Positions 12,422-23,512 of a stretch of 64,000 nt of DNA are shown here, one piece after another; position 1 is the stretch's first letter; each line of letters opens with the position of its first letter. The position numbers were made by a program, and so were the translations under genes. The DNA comes from Volutella citrinella (taxonomy: Eukaryota; Ascomycota; Sordariomycetes; Hypocreales; Nectriaceae): NCBI GenBank assembly GCA_034401135.1, contig JAWZSP010000008.1, positions 620,001-684,000 of the forward strand, read 5' to 3'. The notes beneath the pieces were generated by a model. It worked only from the letters and a program-made list of their open reading frames with translations, was not told where the DNA came from and did not search any database.

Positions 12422-15400
12422 GTATAGGCTGCCACGGTTTCATTCCATGAAATTCGTCCCAGAGCCCATCAAGGGTCCAGGATGTTATCAGTCGCGTTCG
12501 GCATCGGGGTGCGCGGAATGGAAGTGCCCAGAGCTGTGGGCGCGGGGCGCATCAAGCTACCAGCGCTGGACGGCGACGGGATCCGGGCGATGGAGCGAGC
12601 GATCGGTAGCTGCAGGGTAGAGGGAGCTATGAGCTGCGGGTATCTGAAGCCAAGCTGTGGTGCAGCAGCGATCGTGAGTCTTGGAGTTGTCTTTTGGGAA
12701 CCCGCAACAAAGTGGTTGGTGCTGATTGCTGGGTGTGGCCAACCGGTACGTCAGCCTTGGACCTGTGGCTGAGCCCCGAGCATGAATTCTAGGCATCTGG
12801 TGGACTGTCATTAGTTGACCCCGGGTCCTCTGCTGGGGCAGGAGGTGCGTAGCAGCTTAGGTGCTTCAGGCTCCGCTGACACCGGAAGGCCCCCCGACCC
12901 ACAGGGCCACACAGACGTTCCACCCAGCTTCCTTGCACCATGGCCGGTCCTGCGAGGCTACGTCCAAGCCCAGCCCGTCTCGTTTTGGCAGTGACATTGC
13001 TGCCTGCCTGGTGTGGTGTGGGCAGCAAAACGTGAGATACGGTTAGTAAAGCTACGAGGAGATTGTTACAGCAAGCAGATTCAGACTCAGGCGGGGATGT
13101 TGAGCTGATGTGCAAGCTGACGACGAAGACCAATACGAACCCCACATAGGCCAGCTCTTTGCCGATCTAACATGTTCATGATTTGCATAGCATTGCGTGG
13201 TCTCCAGGCACTCATGCAGATTGATGAATCGTCCAGCAAAGCCAATCACCCATGCATAGTGTCAGATTATCCTGCTAACTGTATTTCCACACTGTGCCTT
13301 GTGAGGAAGTCCATCTTGTCTACAGAGTACGAGCCCTGCCTACGCACTTCGTCTTTCAACAATACAATCGACTGTATCATATGTTCGTCGAGCATAAAAA
13401 GTGACTCCTGTTGCCGTATCAAAACAGTCCCCGGCCTCTATTCGCGCGTCCAGTGCAGGGTAGCTTCGGGCCGTGCATGGAATTCCGCATCGCAGGTGCA
13501 GGGCCGGACTCTGACGTCAGAATATGTACGAGATGCGTATTGCCATGCTGGCATTTACCATGCAAACAATATGTTGCATATAGGACCATTGGAATACGTG
13601 GGTATCGGAAGTGACGGGAAATGGAGTTGACTGTTGAAGTCGGCAAGTGACACTACGCGCGAGATTGGCGGGACTCGGCTCGGCTCCTCGACACTGGTCG
13701 CGGGAGATCAGAACGGCACAACCAATAATTGATCTACTTGTGCAGTCCGGTCTCGCCGTGATCTAAAGCCGAAGGGCGGGAGGGCTAACGCCAGGCCGCC
13801 TCAACTTTGTCAACTTCTGGCTTTCTCGACGATGGATGGTATGGGTGGCTCGCTTGTCAGCTGTCAACCTGTCGCGTGCTTTACCACATCACCCCTCAGT
13901 ACCACGTAGGCAAAAGCTGGGACGGACGGCTCCGATATGGAGGTGCTTGTCGTCGACCTGCGAACGGCATCCCCGCGCTTTGCTGGAACCTTTGGAGCAG
14001 TGGAGTCGGCGACTGGAATGAGCAAGACAAGCCATGGAGACCGATGGCGTTATGACTGGCTGGTGGGTGGAGACCCCGTTGCGAACCATAGCACTGTCCC
14101 TGGGGGCAGTAGGAGCGGGGCGTCCTTCAGCCGAAAGGGGCGAGTCTGACTTGCTCCGTGGGGACCTCAACCGGACCAAATGGGCCTGGCGTTGGTGTTA
14201 TCAGTGACTGCTGGAGGGAGCCGAGCGATAGCATACTGTGCGGCCAGCTCCTGTAGGTGGTCGGTCAGATGGGTGCGCAGTGCTACAAGAGGAGTCTTTA
14301 GTATCAGCGTCGAGACACATAAACAGGCTAACGGGACTCGTCGATTAGCCGGCGTCACCCCTCCACAGATAGGCGCCTTGTGTTCCGCAGATAGGGTCCC
14401 AAGTGCCCGCGATGAAACGCGAGATGTCGCTCACCCACCCGGATATGACGAACCAAAGCCCAAGGCAGGCGGGGACCCTTAGCCTGCCGGGCGCGACTCT
14501 GCTACACTGACGTAAAGGTACTACGTATAAGCTTGGTAGGGAGCCTTGGGTACGGAGTACTAGCAGTAGTATCGTGACGGCGTCAGCAAAGGGCAGGTGG
14601 GAGTGAGACAGAGTCGTGGCATCTGGTCCGTACCATTCTCCCCAGGGCACGTGCCAGGGAGGTCGTCAAGGACCAAGGTCGCCTGACTCGATCAGGCGGG
14701 TTGGGGGCAGGTGGAGACTGGCGTCGCCCCCCCGCATTCTGACGCTGGAGCTGGATGCGCCAAGTACTCCGTGTGGTTGAGTGCGGCGGCGGCAAACACA
14801 ACCTGACAAAGCAACAGGCAAGCTGCTGCGCCAGCGACGCGGCAAGGTACCAGCCAGAGGCTGCCTTCCATGGCTGTGAGGGGCCACTGTGCTTGGGCAT
14901 ACGGCCTACTGCCCGTGCTGGGCGGCGTGCCTTGCACGGTGGGGCCTGGACTCTGGCCGAGGCGATACTTGCTCGGCCAAGCTCTGTACAGTGCATGGCG
15001 TAACCCAAGCTGGTGCTCGCCTCACTCACTCACCCGCTCCCTCGCGTGCTCACTGCGACGACTAAGGTACCCAGTCAAGCCTGTTCCAGCTGGCGAGGCT
15101 GGCTTTCGCACCCTGATCGACATAGGAACTTCGGAACCTCTCTTGCCTCTCCTGCGAAGCCAGCCATGCTGAGCAGCATCGAGAGCAGCACCGACCCGGA
15201 TGGCATCATCTCCACTTGCTCCTGCATAGTTCCAAATCAGATAACGCGTGCCCGTCGACTGTGGACTCGGGGGACAGAGCGGGGGTGGATGACGAGCTCT
15301 GAGTAAGGCCTAGCAGGCCCCAGCAAGGCCTCAGAGCCCAGTGTCTCCGGCTGAGCACCATCGTTGCCGCCAGATCGGCCTGGCATCCAATGGCACAATC

Positions 15401-16060
15401 GGTCCAACAAAGCCCGAGTACCAAGTCCTATATGCGCTGGCAAAGTGAGCATTTGGAAGCACTGCATCCTGTGTTCCCCAAGTCGGGATAATCTTAAATC
15501 TGAACCTAGTCTACGTGTTCCTTTGCCTCGCCTGGGCGTGTGCTCCCGCAGTGGTGGCTGCGGCGAGGCTGCTGAGTCGCGCGCCATGCGCACCGTCTAC
15601 GCCCGCCCCTTTGGCACGGTACGACATGGGTAGCTCCTAGGTACCTTCGCGCCAGTTACTGCCGTTATCGCATCGCCCAGGAAACCGAGAGCGTCACAGG
15701 ATTGGACAGCCGTGCGACCGCTAAGCCATTTCGGGCGCTCAGCCACCGTCTTATCGTCCACCCTAGCGACTGGATGCGTCACACCTCCCGCCATTGCCCG
15801 CTGAGGCAACACCGGAGCTGTCGCACGCCGCTCCTGCCCGTTTATCTACCCCGGCTGCCGCTCGCCATCTTCTCCTCTTCTTCCTCCATCCTCCCTCAAC
15901 ACATCTCCATCAACATCATTCCCTCCCCCATCGAATTAGTCGCTGTCACCGTGTTAGAGGGCTCTGGAACCTTTGGCGTGTGATTTTCCATTTATTTTTT
16001 CCCACTCCGAGTCGCAGGTAGACCGTCCCAGCCGCCTCAATCCGCAGCGGTAACGTCATC
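12422..16060. other. 3.6 kb gene-free divergent spacer
   Basis: This lies between the BEACH gene (minus) and the subtilase (plus). Many frames up to about 150 codons exist on both strands, but none has a recognisable domain, coding-like composition or matching splice partners. The right end is the C/T-rich leader of the subtilase. I found no rRNA or tRNA signature and no terminal-repeat element. Confidence 0.6.
15830..16050 (+). promoter_or_regulatory. Pyrimidine-rich leader of the subtilase gene
   Basis: A long run of CT-rich sequence (CTTCTCCTCTTCTTCCTCC and similar) followed by CA-rich ACATCTCCATCAACATC precedes the start codon. Such CT-rich leaders are typical of highly expressed filamentous fungal genes. 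The transcription start is not determined. Confidence 0.45.
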
Positions 16061-17720
16061 ATGAGAACCGCATTCACTCTCTCTCTGGCGGCTGTCGCCA
16101 GCGCCACCTCCTTCAGCGTTGGCACCATCCACGACAAGTCCGCGCCCGTCCTCAGCACCGTCAACGCGGATGCCATCCCCGACTCCTACATCATCAAGTT
16201 CAAGGACCACGTCGATGAGAAGGGCGCCGATAACCACCACACCTGGATCCAGAACGTCCACAAGGATGGCGAGCAGGAGCGCATGATCGAGCTCCGCCGC
16301 AAGCGCAGCAACGAGCCCATCGCTGCCTTTGCTGGCATGAAGCACACTTTCAAGATTGGCAGCTTCAAGGGCTACGCGGGTCACTTCCATGAGTCCATCA
16401 TTGAGAAGGTCCGAAACCACCCTGACGTAAGTGAAGCCCGCCCCTCTCAAGCCGCCTGATGCCGAGCAGTCACTGACACCACCACAGGTCGAGTTCATTG
16501 AGCGCGACACCATGGTCCACACCATGCTGCCCATCGACAGCAAGGACACTGTCGTCGTCGAGGACTCTTGCCACGGCGACACTGAGAAGGGCGCCCCCTG
16601 GGGTCTTGCTCGTGTCTCTCACCGAGAGTCGCTCGATTTCGGTAACTTCAACAAGTACCTCTTCAGTGCCGAGGGTGGCGAGGGCGTCGATGCCTACGTC
16701 ATTGACACCGGCACCAACGTGAACCACGTTGACTTTGAGGGCCGAGCTCACTGGGGCAAGACCATTCCTACTGGCGATGCCGATGAGGATGGCAATGGCC
16801 ACGGAACCCACTGCTCTGGCACCATCGCCGGCAAGAAGTTCGGTGTTGCCAAGAAGGCCAAGGTCTACGCCGTCAAGGTTCTCCGATCCAACGGCTCTGG
16901 CTCCATGTCCGATGTCGTCAAGGGTGTCGAGTTCGCTGCCACCAGCCATCTCGAGCAGGTCCAGGCTGCTAAGTCCGGCAAGCGCAAGGGCTTCAAGGGC
17001 TCTGTCGCCAACATGTCCCTTGGTGGTGGCAAGACTCAGGCTCTCGATGCCGCCGTCAACGCTGCTGTCCGCACTGGTGTCCACTTCGCTGTCGCCGCTG
17101 GCAACGATAACGCCGATGCTTGCGACTACTCTCCTGCTGCTGCCACTGAGCCTGTCACTGTCGGTGCCTCCAGCCTCGATGATAGCCGTGCCTACTTCTC
17201 CAACTACGGCAAGTGCACTGACATCTTCGCCCCTGGCCTGAACATCCAGTCCACCTGGATCGGCTCTCCCCACGCCGTCAACACCATCTCTGGCACCTCC
17301 ATGGCCTCTCCCCACATTGCTGGCCTCCTTGCCTACTACCTCTCCCTCCAGCCCGCTGAGGACTCTGAGTACGGCCTGGCCACCATCACCCCCAAGAAGC
17401 TGAAGCAGGCTCTCATTGCCGTCGCTACCGAGGGCACCCTGACCGACATCCCCAAGGACACCCCCAACCTGCTTGCCTGGAACGGCGGCGGCTGCAGCAA
17501 CTTCTCCAAGATCGTCGAGGCTGGCGGCTACAAGGCCCAGAAGGCCCCCGCCACCATCAACGACCTTGAGGTCCTCATTGAGAAGGACTTCGAGATTGTG
17601 TCTGGCAAGATCGTCAAGGGCGCCAAGCAGTTCGGCGACAAGGCCGAGAAGTTCTCCAAGAAGATCCACGAGATCGTCGACGAGGAGGTCGCTGAGTTCC
17701 TCAAGGAAATCTCTCTGTAA
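16061..17720 (+). CDS. PRB1: Cerevisin-type subtilisin-like serine protease (vacuolar protease B)
   Basis: This is a peptidase S8 zymogen of the proteinase K/cerevisin group, probably the vacuolar protease B. Exon 1 is 16061-16426, the 61 bp intron 16427-16487, exon 2 16488-17720; 532 residues. It has a signal peptide (MRTAFTLSLAAVASA), an I9 inhibitor propeptide (from DSYIIKFKDH to VEFIERD), then the mature domain. The catalytic residues are visible: Asp195 in VIDTGTN, His227 in NGHGTHCSGT, Ser393 in SGTSMASPH, and the oxyanion Asn328 in AAGNDN. After the catalytic domain runs a roughly 100-residue charged helical tail (KFSKKIHEIVDEEVAEF), as in vacuolar rather than secreted family members. 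Codon use is strongly biased to C-ending codons, which fits high expression. A secreted role cannot be excluded from sequence alone. Confidence 0.95.
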
Positions 17721-18418
17721 GATGATTGATCTGCATCATCCATCATTGGTGTATCGGTTGTGCATTTTTGTCGGGCATGAGATTTGGAATTGGGTCGCTT
17801 GGTTTTGATCGTTTGGGTACACTGATATGAATTGGCCCCAGAGCCTCGAGTTTTCTGTCATCGTTGGTGCGCTTGTCCTGTTTGCATAAACGCCCACGAG
17901 AGGCAGCACATAACATGAATACAATTTCTTTATGTCGATTGCACAAACACTTGCCCACTGACGCACCACTCTGACTGCCCGTGACCTCTTGAACGCAGTG
18001 CATCGCTGACCTTGCATCACCCTTCGAGTAATTAAGGAGCGCTTGCTTTTCGGTGTTTGCTCATACCTCCCACGGTAGCTGAACTTGACAGCTAGTTCCT
18101 TCCTCTTGGGCTGAACCACCTTCTCTGTGGAAGCACCGCCTCACTCTTACTCGATGACGGTAGCGGAAGCCGATTCAATAGCCACCATGGGTCTTCGACA
18201 TTCCCCTCCAACCGATCTTCATCATTGCATTTGATCATCAGTGACCCCCCCGGGTTTCCATCACCTGCATCACGATCACCTGTCCTATTCTGTGTCCCGA
18301 TTACCTACTGTTACTGCAATAGTCTTTCTCGACCACGTCTAGAATCGCTGAGCTGCCAAGTTCCTTGTTCCGGGGCAAAAGCTGAGAGAGCTCACTGCTA
18401 GCCACGAGCCTGGAGGCG
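17721..18418. other. Spacer between two plus-strand genes
   Basis: The 3' flank of the subtilase and 5' flank of the next gene, both on the plus strand. I see no further gene or repeat. Confidence 0.5.
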
Positions 18419-21400
18419 ATGCTTCGACGCAACAGCTCTAGAAATAGGAACTGCCGACCACTCAGCCGCAGCAAATCAACGAGTTCCATCAATCGCAGCC
18501 CTATTCGAATCCTCGAATCTATCGACCAGGCTGACGCGGAGCGAGACGCCCACATTGCTGCCCTGCTATCATACTATCGTGGCAAGGGAAGACAGTCCCA
18601 GATGGGAGCACCTTCTGTTACCGAGGCCCGAGTCGCTCCTTTGTCAGCTCAAATCGACAGAATGCAGAGCTCCAATCCGCACGCATTGTCTAGGCCTGAA
18701 GAGTTGAGAAGTCTCCACCATACCCTGAATGCTCCGCCAGATCTCCGTCGGCAGCGCAGTGTTCGCTTTGCTGGGCCAACTGCCGCTCCTCGGCGAGTCC
18801 TTGCATCTCGGGCAAGTGGAAATCTCCGCTCATCGCTCAGTAGAGCTTCGGATAACGACAATGCCAGCATTAGTGAATACCATCCACGGAGCCGCTCAAG
18901 GACTGAGGCTACTGGTAGTGAGCCTCTGACAAGCATGTACATCGACTCACTGCATGCATCTGGAGAGCTATACTCACCCAGCGAGGCATCCAACTCTGTG
19001 AATCTATCATTTCGGAAGTTACGCAAGGCAAGGTCCATGTTCACGTCGTCGGACAGAGAAGGCTCCAATATCCACTTTGGCAGTGATACCCGACAGCGAA
19101 GCGCTGCTCCCTCAACACTCTCTCGTTATTCGCCCAATAACAAGGAAAATGAGCCAATGTCGGTGGAGAGCAGAAAGAAAAGGCTCTCAGAACTGCGATC
19201 ATCTGCGTCACTGAGCGTTTTGAGACGACGCCACGGAACCCCGGCTTCTCAATACACCAGCCGGGCACAGAACGACCTTGCCGTTCAACTGGCGCGGGAC
19301 AAATTTCGCCAACAAGTGGCAGAGCAGAAAAGGGTCCGATCGCAATCATCCATGTTATTTAGGCTGAAACACAAGCGAAGCGAAAGCTCCATCGGAATTC
19401 GCAAAACCCTTCGCGATGCAAGCAACGACAGCACCGGAAGGGCCTCGGCATTCTCTAGCCGAAGCATCTCCTTGACGAAGCAGGATGGACTGAAAAAGAC
19501 GGTTCGAAAGGTCTCTTCCAGTTTGAAATCCAGACTGAAAGGTCTGTTTGTAAAAGGCAAAACAAAGGACAGTGGCGAAACCGCCGAGGAAGCGGGCCGA
19601 GGAGATTCAGATGCGGAGAGCTGCATGCAATTCGACCAAGTCCCACCGATTGAAGAGACTTCAATGTATCAGGTCCCCTCTCACGTCACCTCTATAACTG
19701 CTGTACCTTCGAGCCAGCAGATGCGATCCCGGAAGGGCAGTTTTGAGAGTGTCAGTTGTGGTGATCAGCAGGCACATGATGATCGATCGCGAGTCACGAG
19801 TTGGACAGATTCTGTCACGAACACGGCGCTTAGCCAAGGACCTGAATCGACAGATTGGGACCAGCCGAATCTATCGGTGATTCGTGAGGCTGGTCCTGAT
19901 TTTCCCTCTCCTTCCGCCAAATCGGGCACCCAAACCACAACACCTGCACAGCCCAGCACAGGGCCCATCGTCGACAGCCAGCGGGTTTACTCGGCGCTGA
20001 TGAAGAGGGCTAACGGAGGCAGGAGAGCCGAAAATGTGACCATAGGAAGGGGTCTCAATAGGGCCTCGACTGGGGACTCTGAATGCGCTGCTGCCTCGTC
20101 CACGATCCGATGGGTCTCACTGGAAGATGACGTCTTTGAAGACCCAGGTGTGTCGCAAAGCACCGTGACAGAGAAGAGAGATGAAGAAAGACCGCAGAAC
20201 TCTGAGCCACACGCTATAGGCACTACGGGGCTCGCAATAGGTGCCCCAAGAACAGTTACGCATCGTAGCTCAGCCTTCTTTGCGAGCCCAACGTGTCACT
20301 TCTTTCGCACCGCCAGCCCATATCGTCGTGCCATAAGAGAGACAATAAGGGAGTCTCAGATGTACGGCCAGCCGACTCAGCAACCGGAGTCGGGTTATTT
20401 GGCATCACTGTCCGCGCTGAGCTTACCAACGCGGCGGAACAGCAACAATGCGTCGGAAGGAGACAGGCGAATGCTCTCAGAGGAGAGTGTATACTCTTCG
20501 CCAGGTTGCGAAGAACCCTGCACGAGGACCGAGCCCTCGGATACTAGACCTTCCGTTTCACCAAATCGCAAGAGCTTGCAAACACACGGCGACGCGACCA
20601 TTTTCGTTGACCGACCTCAATACATGCCCAGTTCATCCCATCGCAGGGAGACATCCACCGCTAGCTCTGTGGAGTGGAAAACATGGCTTAGTGCTAATGT
20701 CTCGAAACTGGAATCTCCTTTGGTAACTCCCAACTGGGCGAATGGAACAGTGGCAATGGATCGTTCATCTACGCTGGGGCATGTTCGAGAAGGTGCTGAG
20801 ATTGATTCGCCAACAGAGATAACCCGGCAAACACACATCAATGCAGAGAATACCACAGAACGCGCGCCATTGTGCCAAGTGAAGGCCAACGCAAGCTCAA
20901 ACTCCACAGCAACTCCTTTGAAACAATCTTCGCAGGCTGGATTCTCGCACGACGAAAATGAAGCACCGACCAACGAAGATGTTGGAGCTGTGCAACGAAC
21001 GCCCTCTATTCCTCTGCGAAGCAAGATGAGGACTGCGCCCTCACTACCAAACTTCAAAAGCGATGCAAAGTATACTCCAGTGTCAAAGATGCATCCAGGA
21101 GCGCACTCACCACAAACACTCTCTCGTCCGGCGGTCACATCGGATCAACAGATGCGAAGTCGCCGCTCAAGGGCACGACTTGGGGCCTGGCCGGGATCGA
21201 CAACGCCCAGTCCGGGGGCAAATGCGGCCATTGATAGATGGGCTTCGCAATCCGCCACAGCATCACCGGCTCATCTGACGAGTTGGAGCAGTCACGGGTC
21301 AAAGCCGAGCTCACCACTGGTGGGCAATAGGGCTGATGTTGTTGGTACCCAAGCAGGAGAAGTCAACATGCAGACGCTGGGAAGCAAGAAGATAGTCGAC

Positions 21401-21481
21401 ATCTTCCTGAACAGCCGGCACAAGCGGCACCAGGAAGAAGGCGCTGAGGCGATGGGGAGCTCACCCGCGGCCTTTCTTTGA
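18419..21481 (+). CDS. Large disordered Ser-rich protein of unknown function, 1,020 aa
   Basis: I do not recognise a domain. It is a single uninterrupted frame of 1,020 residues, rich in Ser, Arg, Thr and Pro, with no signal peptide or membrane segment. Notable spots are a short helical piece near residues 35-60 (ADAERDAHIAALLSYYRGKGR), the basic motif RQRSVRFAGP near residue 112, a Lys/Arg-rich amphipathic stretch (KKTVRKVSSSLKSRLKGLFV), and a C-terminal piece (KKIVDIFLNSRHKRH) that looks like a short conserved linear motif. Dense S/T-P and R-x-x-S patterns suggest a phosphorylated regulatory or cell-cortex protein; this is inference. The frame is far too long to be chance, so the gene is secure while its role is open. 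Confidence 0.85.
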   Translation: MLRRNSSRNRNCRPLSRSKSTSSINRSPIRILESIDQADAERDAHIAALLSYYRGKGRQSQMGAPSVTEARVAPLSAQIDRMQSSNPHALSRPEELRSLHHTLNAPPDLRRQRSVRFAGPTAAPRRVLASRASGNLRSSLSRASDNDNASISEYHPRSRSRTEATGSEPLTSMYIDSLHASGELYSPSEASNSVNLSFRKLRKARSMFTSSDREGSNIHFGSDTRQRSAAPSTLSRYSPNNKENEPMSVESRKKRLSELRSSASLSVLRRRHGTPASQYTSRAQNDLAVQLARDKFRQQVAEQKRVRSQSSMLFRLKHKRSESSIGIRKTLRDASNDSTGRASAFSSRSISLTKQDGLKKTVRKVSSSLKSRLKGLFVKGKTKDSGETAEEAGRGDSDAESCMQFDQVPPIEETSMYQVPSHVTSITAVPSSQQMRSRKGSFESVSCGDQQAHDDRSRVTSWTDSVTNTALSQGPESTDWDQPNLSVIREAGPDFPSPSAKSGTQTTTPAQPSTGPIVDSQRVYSALMKRANGGRRAENVTIGRGLNRASTGDSECAAASSTIRWVSLEDDVFEDPGVSQSTVTEKRDEERPQNSEPHAIGTTGLAIGAPRTVTHRSSAFFASPTCHFFRTASPYRRAIRETIRESQMYGQPTQQPESGYLASLSALSLPTRRNSNNASEGDRRMLSEESVYSSPGCEEPCTRTEPSDTRPSVSPNRKSLQTHGDATIFVDRPQYMPSSSHRRETSTASSVEWKTWLSANVSKLESPLVTPNWANGTVAMDRSSTLGHVREGAEIDSPTEITRQTHINAENTTERAPLCQVKANASSNSTATPLKQSSQAGFSHDENEAPTNEDVGAVQRTPSIPLRSKMRTAPSLPNFKSDAKYTPVSKMHPGAHSPQTLSRPAVTSDQQMRSRRSRARLGAWPGSTTPSPGANAAIDRWASQSATASPAHLTSWSSHGSKPSSPLVGNRADVVGTQAGEVNMQTLGSKKIVDIFLNSRHKRHQEEGAEAMGSSPAAFL

Positions 21482-21787
21482 GCTAGCCTCTGGCTGGCGT
21501 AGTTGTTGGGAACTGGTATAATTAGAGACCTCGAGTGGACTAGTTGTATAAGATATTGCCGCGAGTGAAACATGGAACGGAATTAGATAAACCTGGAGAG
21601 AACGACAGGCGGAAATATCGGCTTAGAATACGGATAGCAACTGATTAGCTGGGCTAATGCTCCTCAATCACGCAAGCCCATGGGAGACGTGTGGTTGGTG
21701 CACTTGTGCACTTGTAAAAAGAAGAAAATAAAACCGGCTTTATAAATTCCATGACCTCGTTATACATAGTTTTCTATACAAGCAAAA
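21482..21787. other. Convergent 3' spacer
   Basis: A short AT-richer spacer between two converging genes. It includes an AAATAAAA-type stretch near 21725. No gene seen. Confidence 0.5.
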
Positions 21788-23512
21788 TCACCTCGCTTTG
21801 GCGGGACTGACATGAACCTCCCAGAATTTGGCCACGTCGGCTGGGAACGTCTTCTCCCTCTCCTTGCTCACCCATTTGCCGTATTCCCTGTGCGTGACTG
21901 GCTCCTTCAGGAGTCCCGTCGTCTCGGCCCTCTCTGTGTAGTTGAGGAAATCCATGGTGACCTTGACGTACTCCTGGAGCCCTTGGCGCACGTCTACGGA
22001 TGCGCCGGTGGTCCAGCTCAGCAGCAGGGGCTGGAGGAGGGGCGCGTCGGTGACGCTGGGATGGGAGGTGCCCATGCTGGTGACGAACCAGCTGGCATTG
22101 ACACGGTTCATGACGCCTTGGACGAGGTCGCGCACGGTGTCGAAATGGGGTCGGCCGTAGAAGACGCTGTGCTTGCTGGACCACGAGTTGGAGTGGACGA
22201 CGAGGATGGGCACGCTGATGTCCGTGTTGAGCGGGCCGCTCGACTTGCCCGGATCCAGGACGACGCCGCCGATCGCGGGGCTTGCCATAGTGGCGTTTGT
22301 TACCGTCTTGAGGGCCTGGAGGGCGCCCGTGGCGCCGTACGAGTGGCCCGCGACGACGAGGTGTTCGAGGTCGAGGCGCTGGCCCCAGGCGGCGAGACCG
22401 TGGCCGTCGACGCGGACGCTGGACTGGAAGACGTCCCAGCCGCGGCCCTCGTTGATCTCGCGCAGCACGTGGAGCGTCTCGAGGATCTCGGCGTCCCGGA
22501 AGGCCAGCTGCTCGTGCTTCATGCGGGCTTCGTCCATGGGCGGCTCCGAGGTGACGTCGGACTCGCGCAGCAGCAGCACGCGGCGGAGGGGCTTGTGCGG
22601 AGCGCGGACGAGCGAGCCGGGGCAGCTGCCGTCGCGGTGCTCGACGGCGGCGACGACGTGGCCGCGCGATGCTAGCTCGCCAAGGTAGTGGGTGTAGTCG
22701 GTGCGGGACGAGGCCATGCCGTGGGAGAAGACCATGACGGGGAACTTCTCGCTGGTCGAGGCCGGGTCCTTGTCCTCTTCGGGCGTGTTGTCTTTCTCGG
22801 AGCCGAGTAGGGGCACGTCGACCTCTGCGGGGATGGAGATGCCGCCGACCAGCATCCACAGGGCAAAGGTGAGGACGGGCCGCATGATGAAGTTATCAAG
22901 GTGGGCGATGCGGGCGTAGCCCTCGGCGGTGAGACTGATGGGCCGTGGTACCCAGGGATACCGCGACTTCTTGGACCGCACGCCACGGGTGGACGGGTAG
23001 TAGAGGGTGAAGAGGACCGTCTCGATCTCGAAGGCGGGTGTGTGGTCGCGTAGTAGGGTGTTGGAGATGCGGCGGGGAGTGTCGAGCGGGATCTCGAGGT
23101 CGATGGCGCCGACGGCATACGGGCCCGAGTAGGCGGGTAGCGACGAGGAGAAGAGTGACTGGGAGGTGACGACGCAATAAAAGACGTAGAGGGTGATTAC
23201 GGCGCCGACGATGTAGCGGCGGGTGAAGCGCGGGCGGACCAGCTCCTTGAAGATGATGAAGGCGCGCTGTAGCAAGGGAGAGGAGGCGACCCAGGCGGCG
23301 ATGCCCGCGAGCGACCGGCGCGAGGCGGAAGCGTCCAGCCAGCGCGGCTTTCGGGACTCGGCAGAGTGCGAGGAGGGGGAGGATGTCATGTTGAGCGGCT
23401 GGTCGGGGTCGTCATCGGAGAAGGAAAGCGCTTCTTGGGAGTCGTGGTAGTCGGAGTTGACGCGCTGGAGCTCGAGGTCTGTGTCGCGGCTGCGGGACGG
23501 TAGGCGCTGCAT
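21788..23512 (-). CDS. Membrane-anchored PAF-acetylhydrolase-like esterase (alpha/beta hydrolase)
   Basis: This is a 574-residue single-exon protein of the platelet-activating-factor acetylhydrolase (Lp-PLA2-like) family, which cleaves short or oxidised sn-2 acyl chains from phospholipids. The first ~95 residues are polar and Ser-rich. A single hydrophobic segment near residues 100-117 (YIVGAVITLYVFYCVV) suggests a type II membrane anchor. The hydrolase domain follows, with FPVMVFSHGM and AAVEHRDGS, the nucleophile elbow GHSYGATGA (Ser391), the acid candidate in GGVVLDPG, and His in GTSHPSVTD. These are the family's hallmark blocks. Classic members are secreted or cytosolic, so the anchor places this one on an endomembrane or the cell surface. 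The native substrate is unknown. Confidence 0.88.
   Translation of the reverse strand: MQRLPSRSRDTDLELQRVNSDYHDSQEALSFSDDDPDQPLNMTSSPSSHSAESRKPRWLDASASRRSLAGIAAWVASSPLLQRAFIIFKELVRPRFTRRYIVGAVITLYVFYCVVTSQSLFSSSLPAYSGPYAVGAIDLEIPLDTPRRISNTLLRDHTPAFEIETVLFTLYYPSTRGVRSKKSRYPWVPRPISLTAEGYARIAHLDNFIMRPVLTFALWMLVGGISIPAEVDVPLLGSEKDNTPEEDKDPASTSEKFPVMVFSHGMASSRTDYTHYLGELASRGHVVAAVEHRDGSCPGSLVRAPHKPLRRVLLLRESDVTSEPPMDEARMKHEQLAFRDAEILETLHVLREINEGRGWDVFQSSVRVDGHGLAAWGQRLDLEHLVVAGHSYGATGALQALKTVTNATMASPAIGGVVLDPGKSSGPLNTDISVPILVVHSNSWSSKHSVFYGRPHFDTVRDLVQGVMNRVNASWFVTSMGTSHPSVTDAPLLQPLLLSWTTGASVDVRQGLQEYVKVTMDFLNYTERAETTGLLKEPVTHREYGKWVSKEREKTFPADVAKFWEVHVSPAKAR

Noticed and set aside
16470..17669. 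399-codon minus-strand frame opposite the subtilase
   Set aside because: Antisense shadow of a highly codon-biased gene; Leu/Val/Gly/Asp-rich repeats with no domain.
21774..22859. 361-codon minus-strand frame within the PAF-acetylhydrolase
   Set aside because: Arg/Pro-rich out-of-frame reading of the esterase exon; the esterase frame contains GHSYG and other family blocks.
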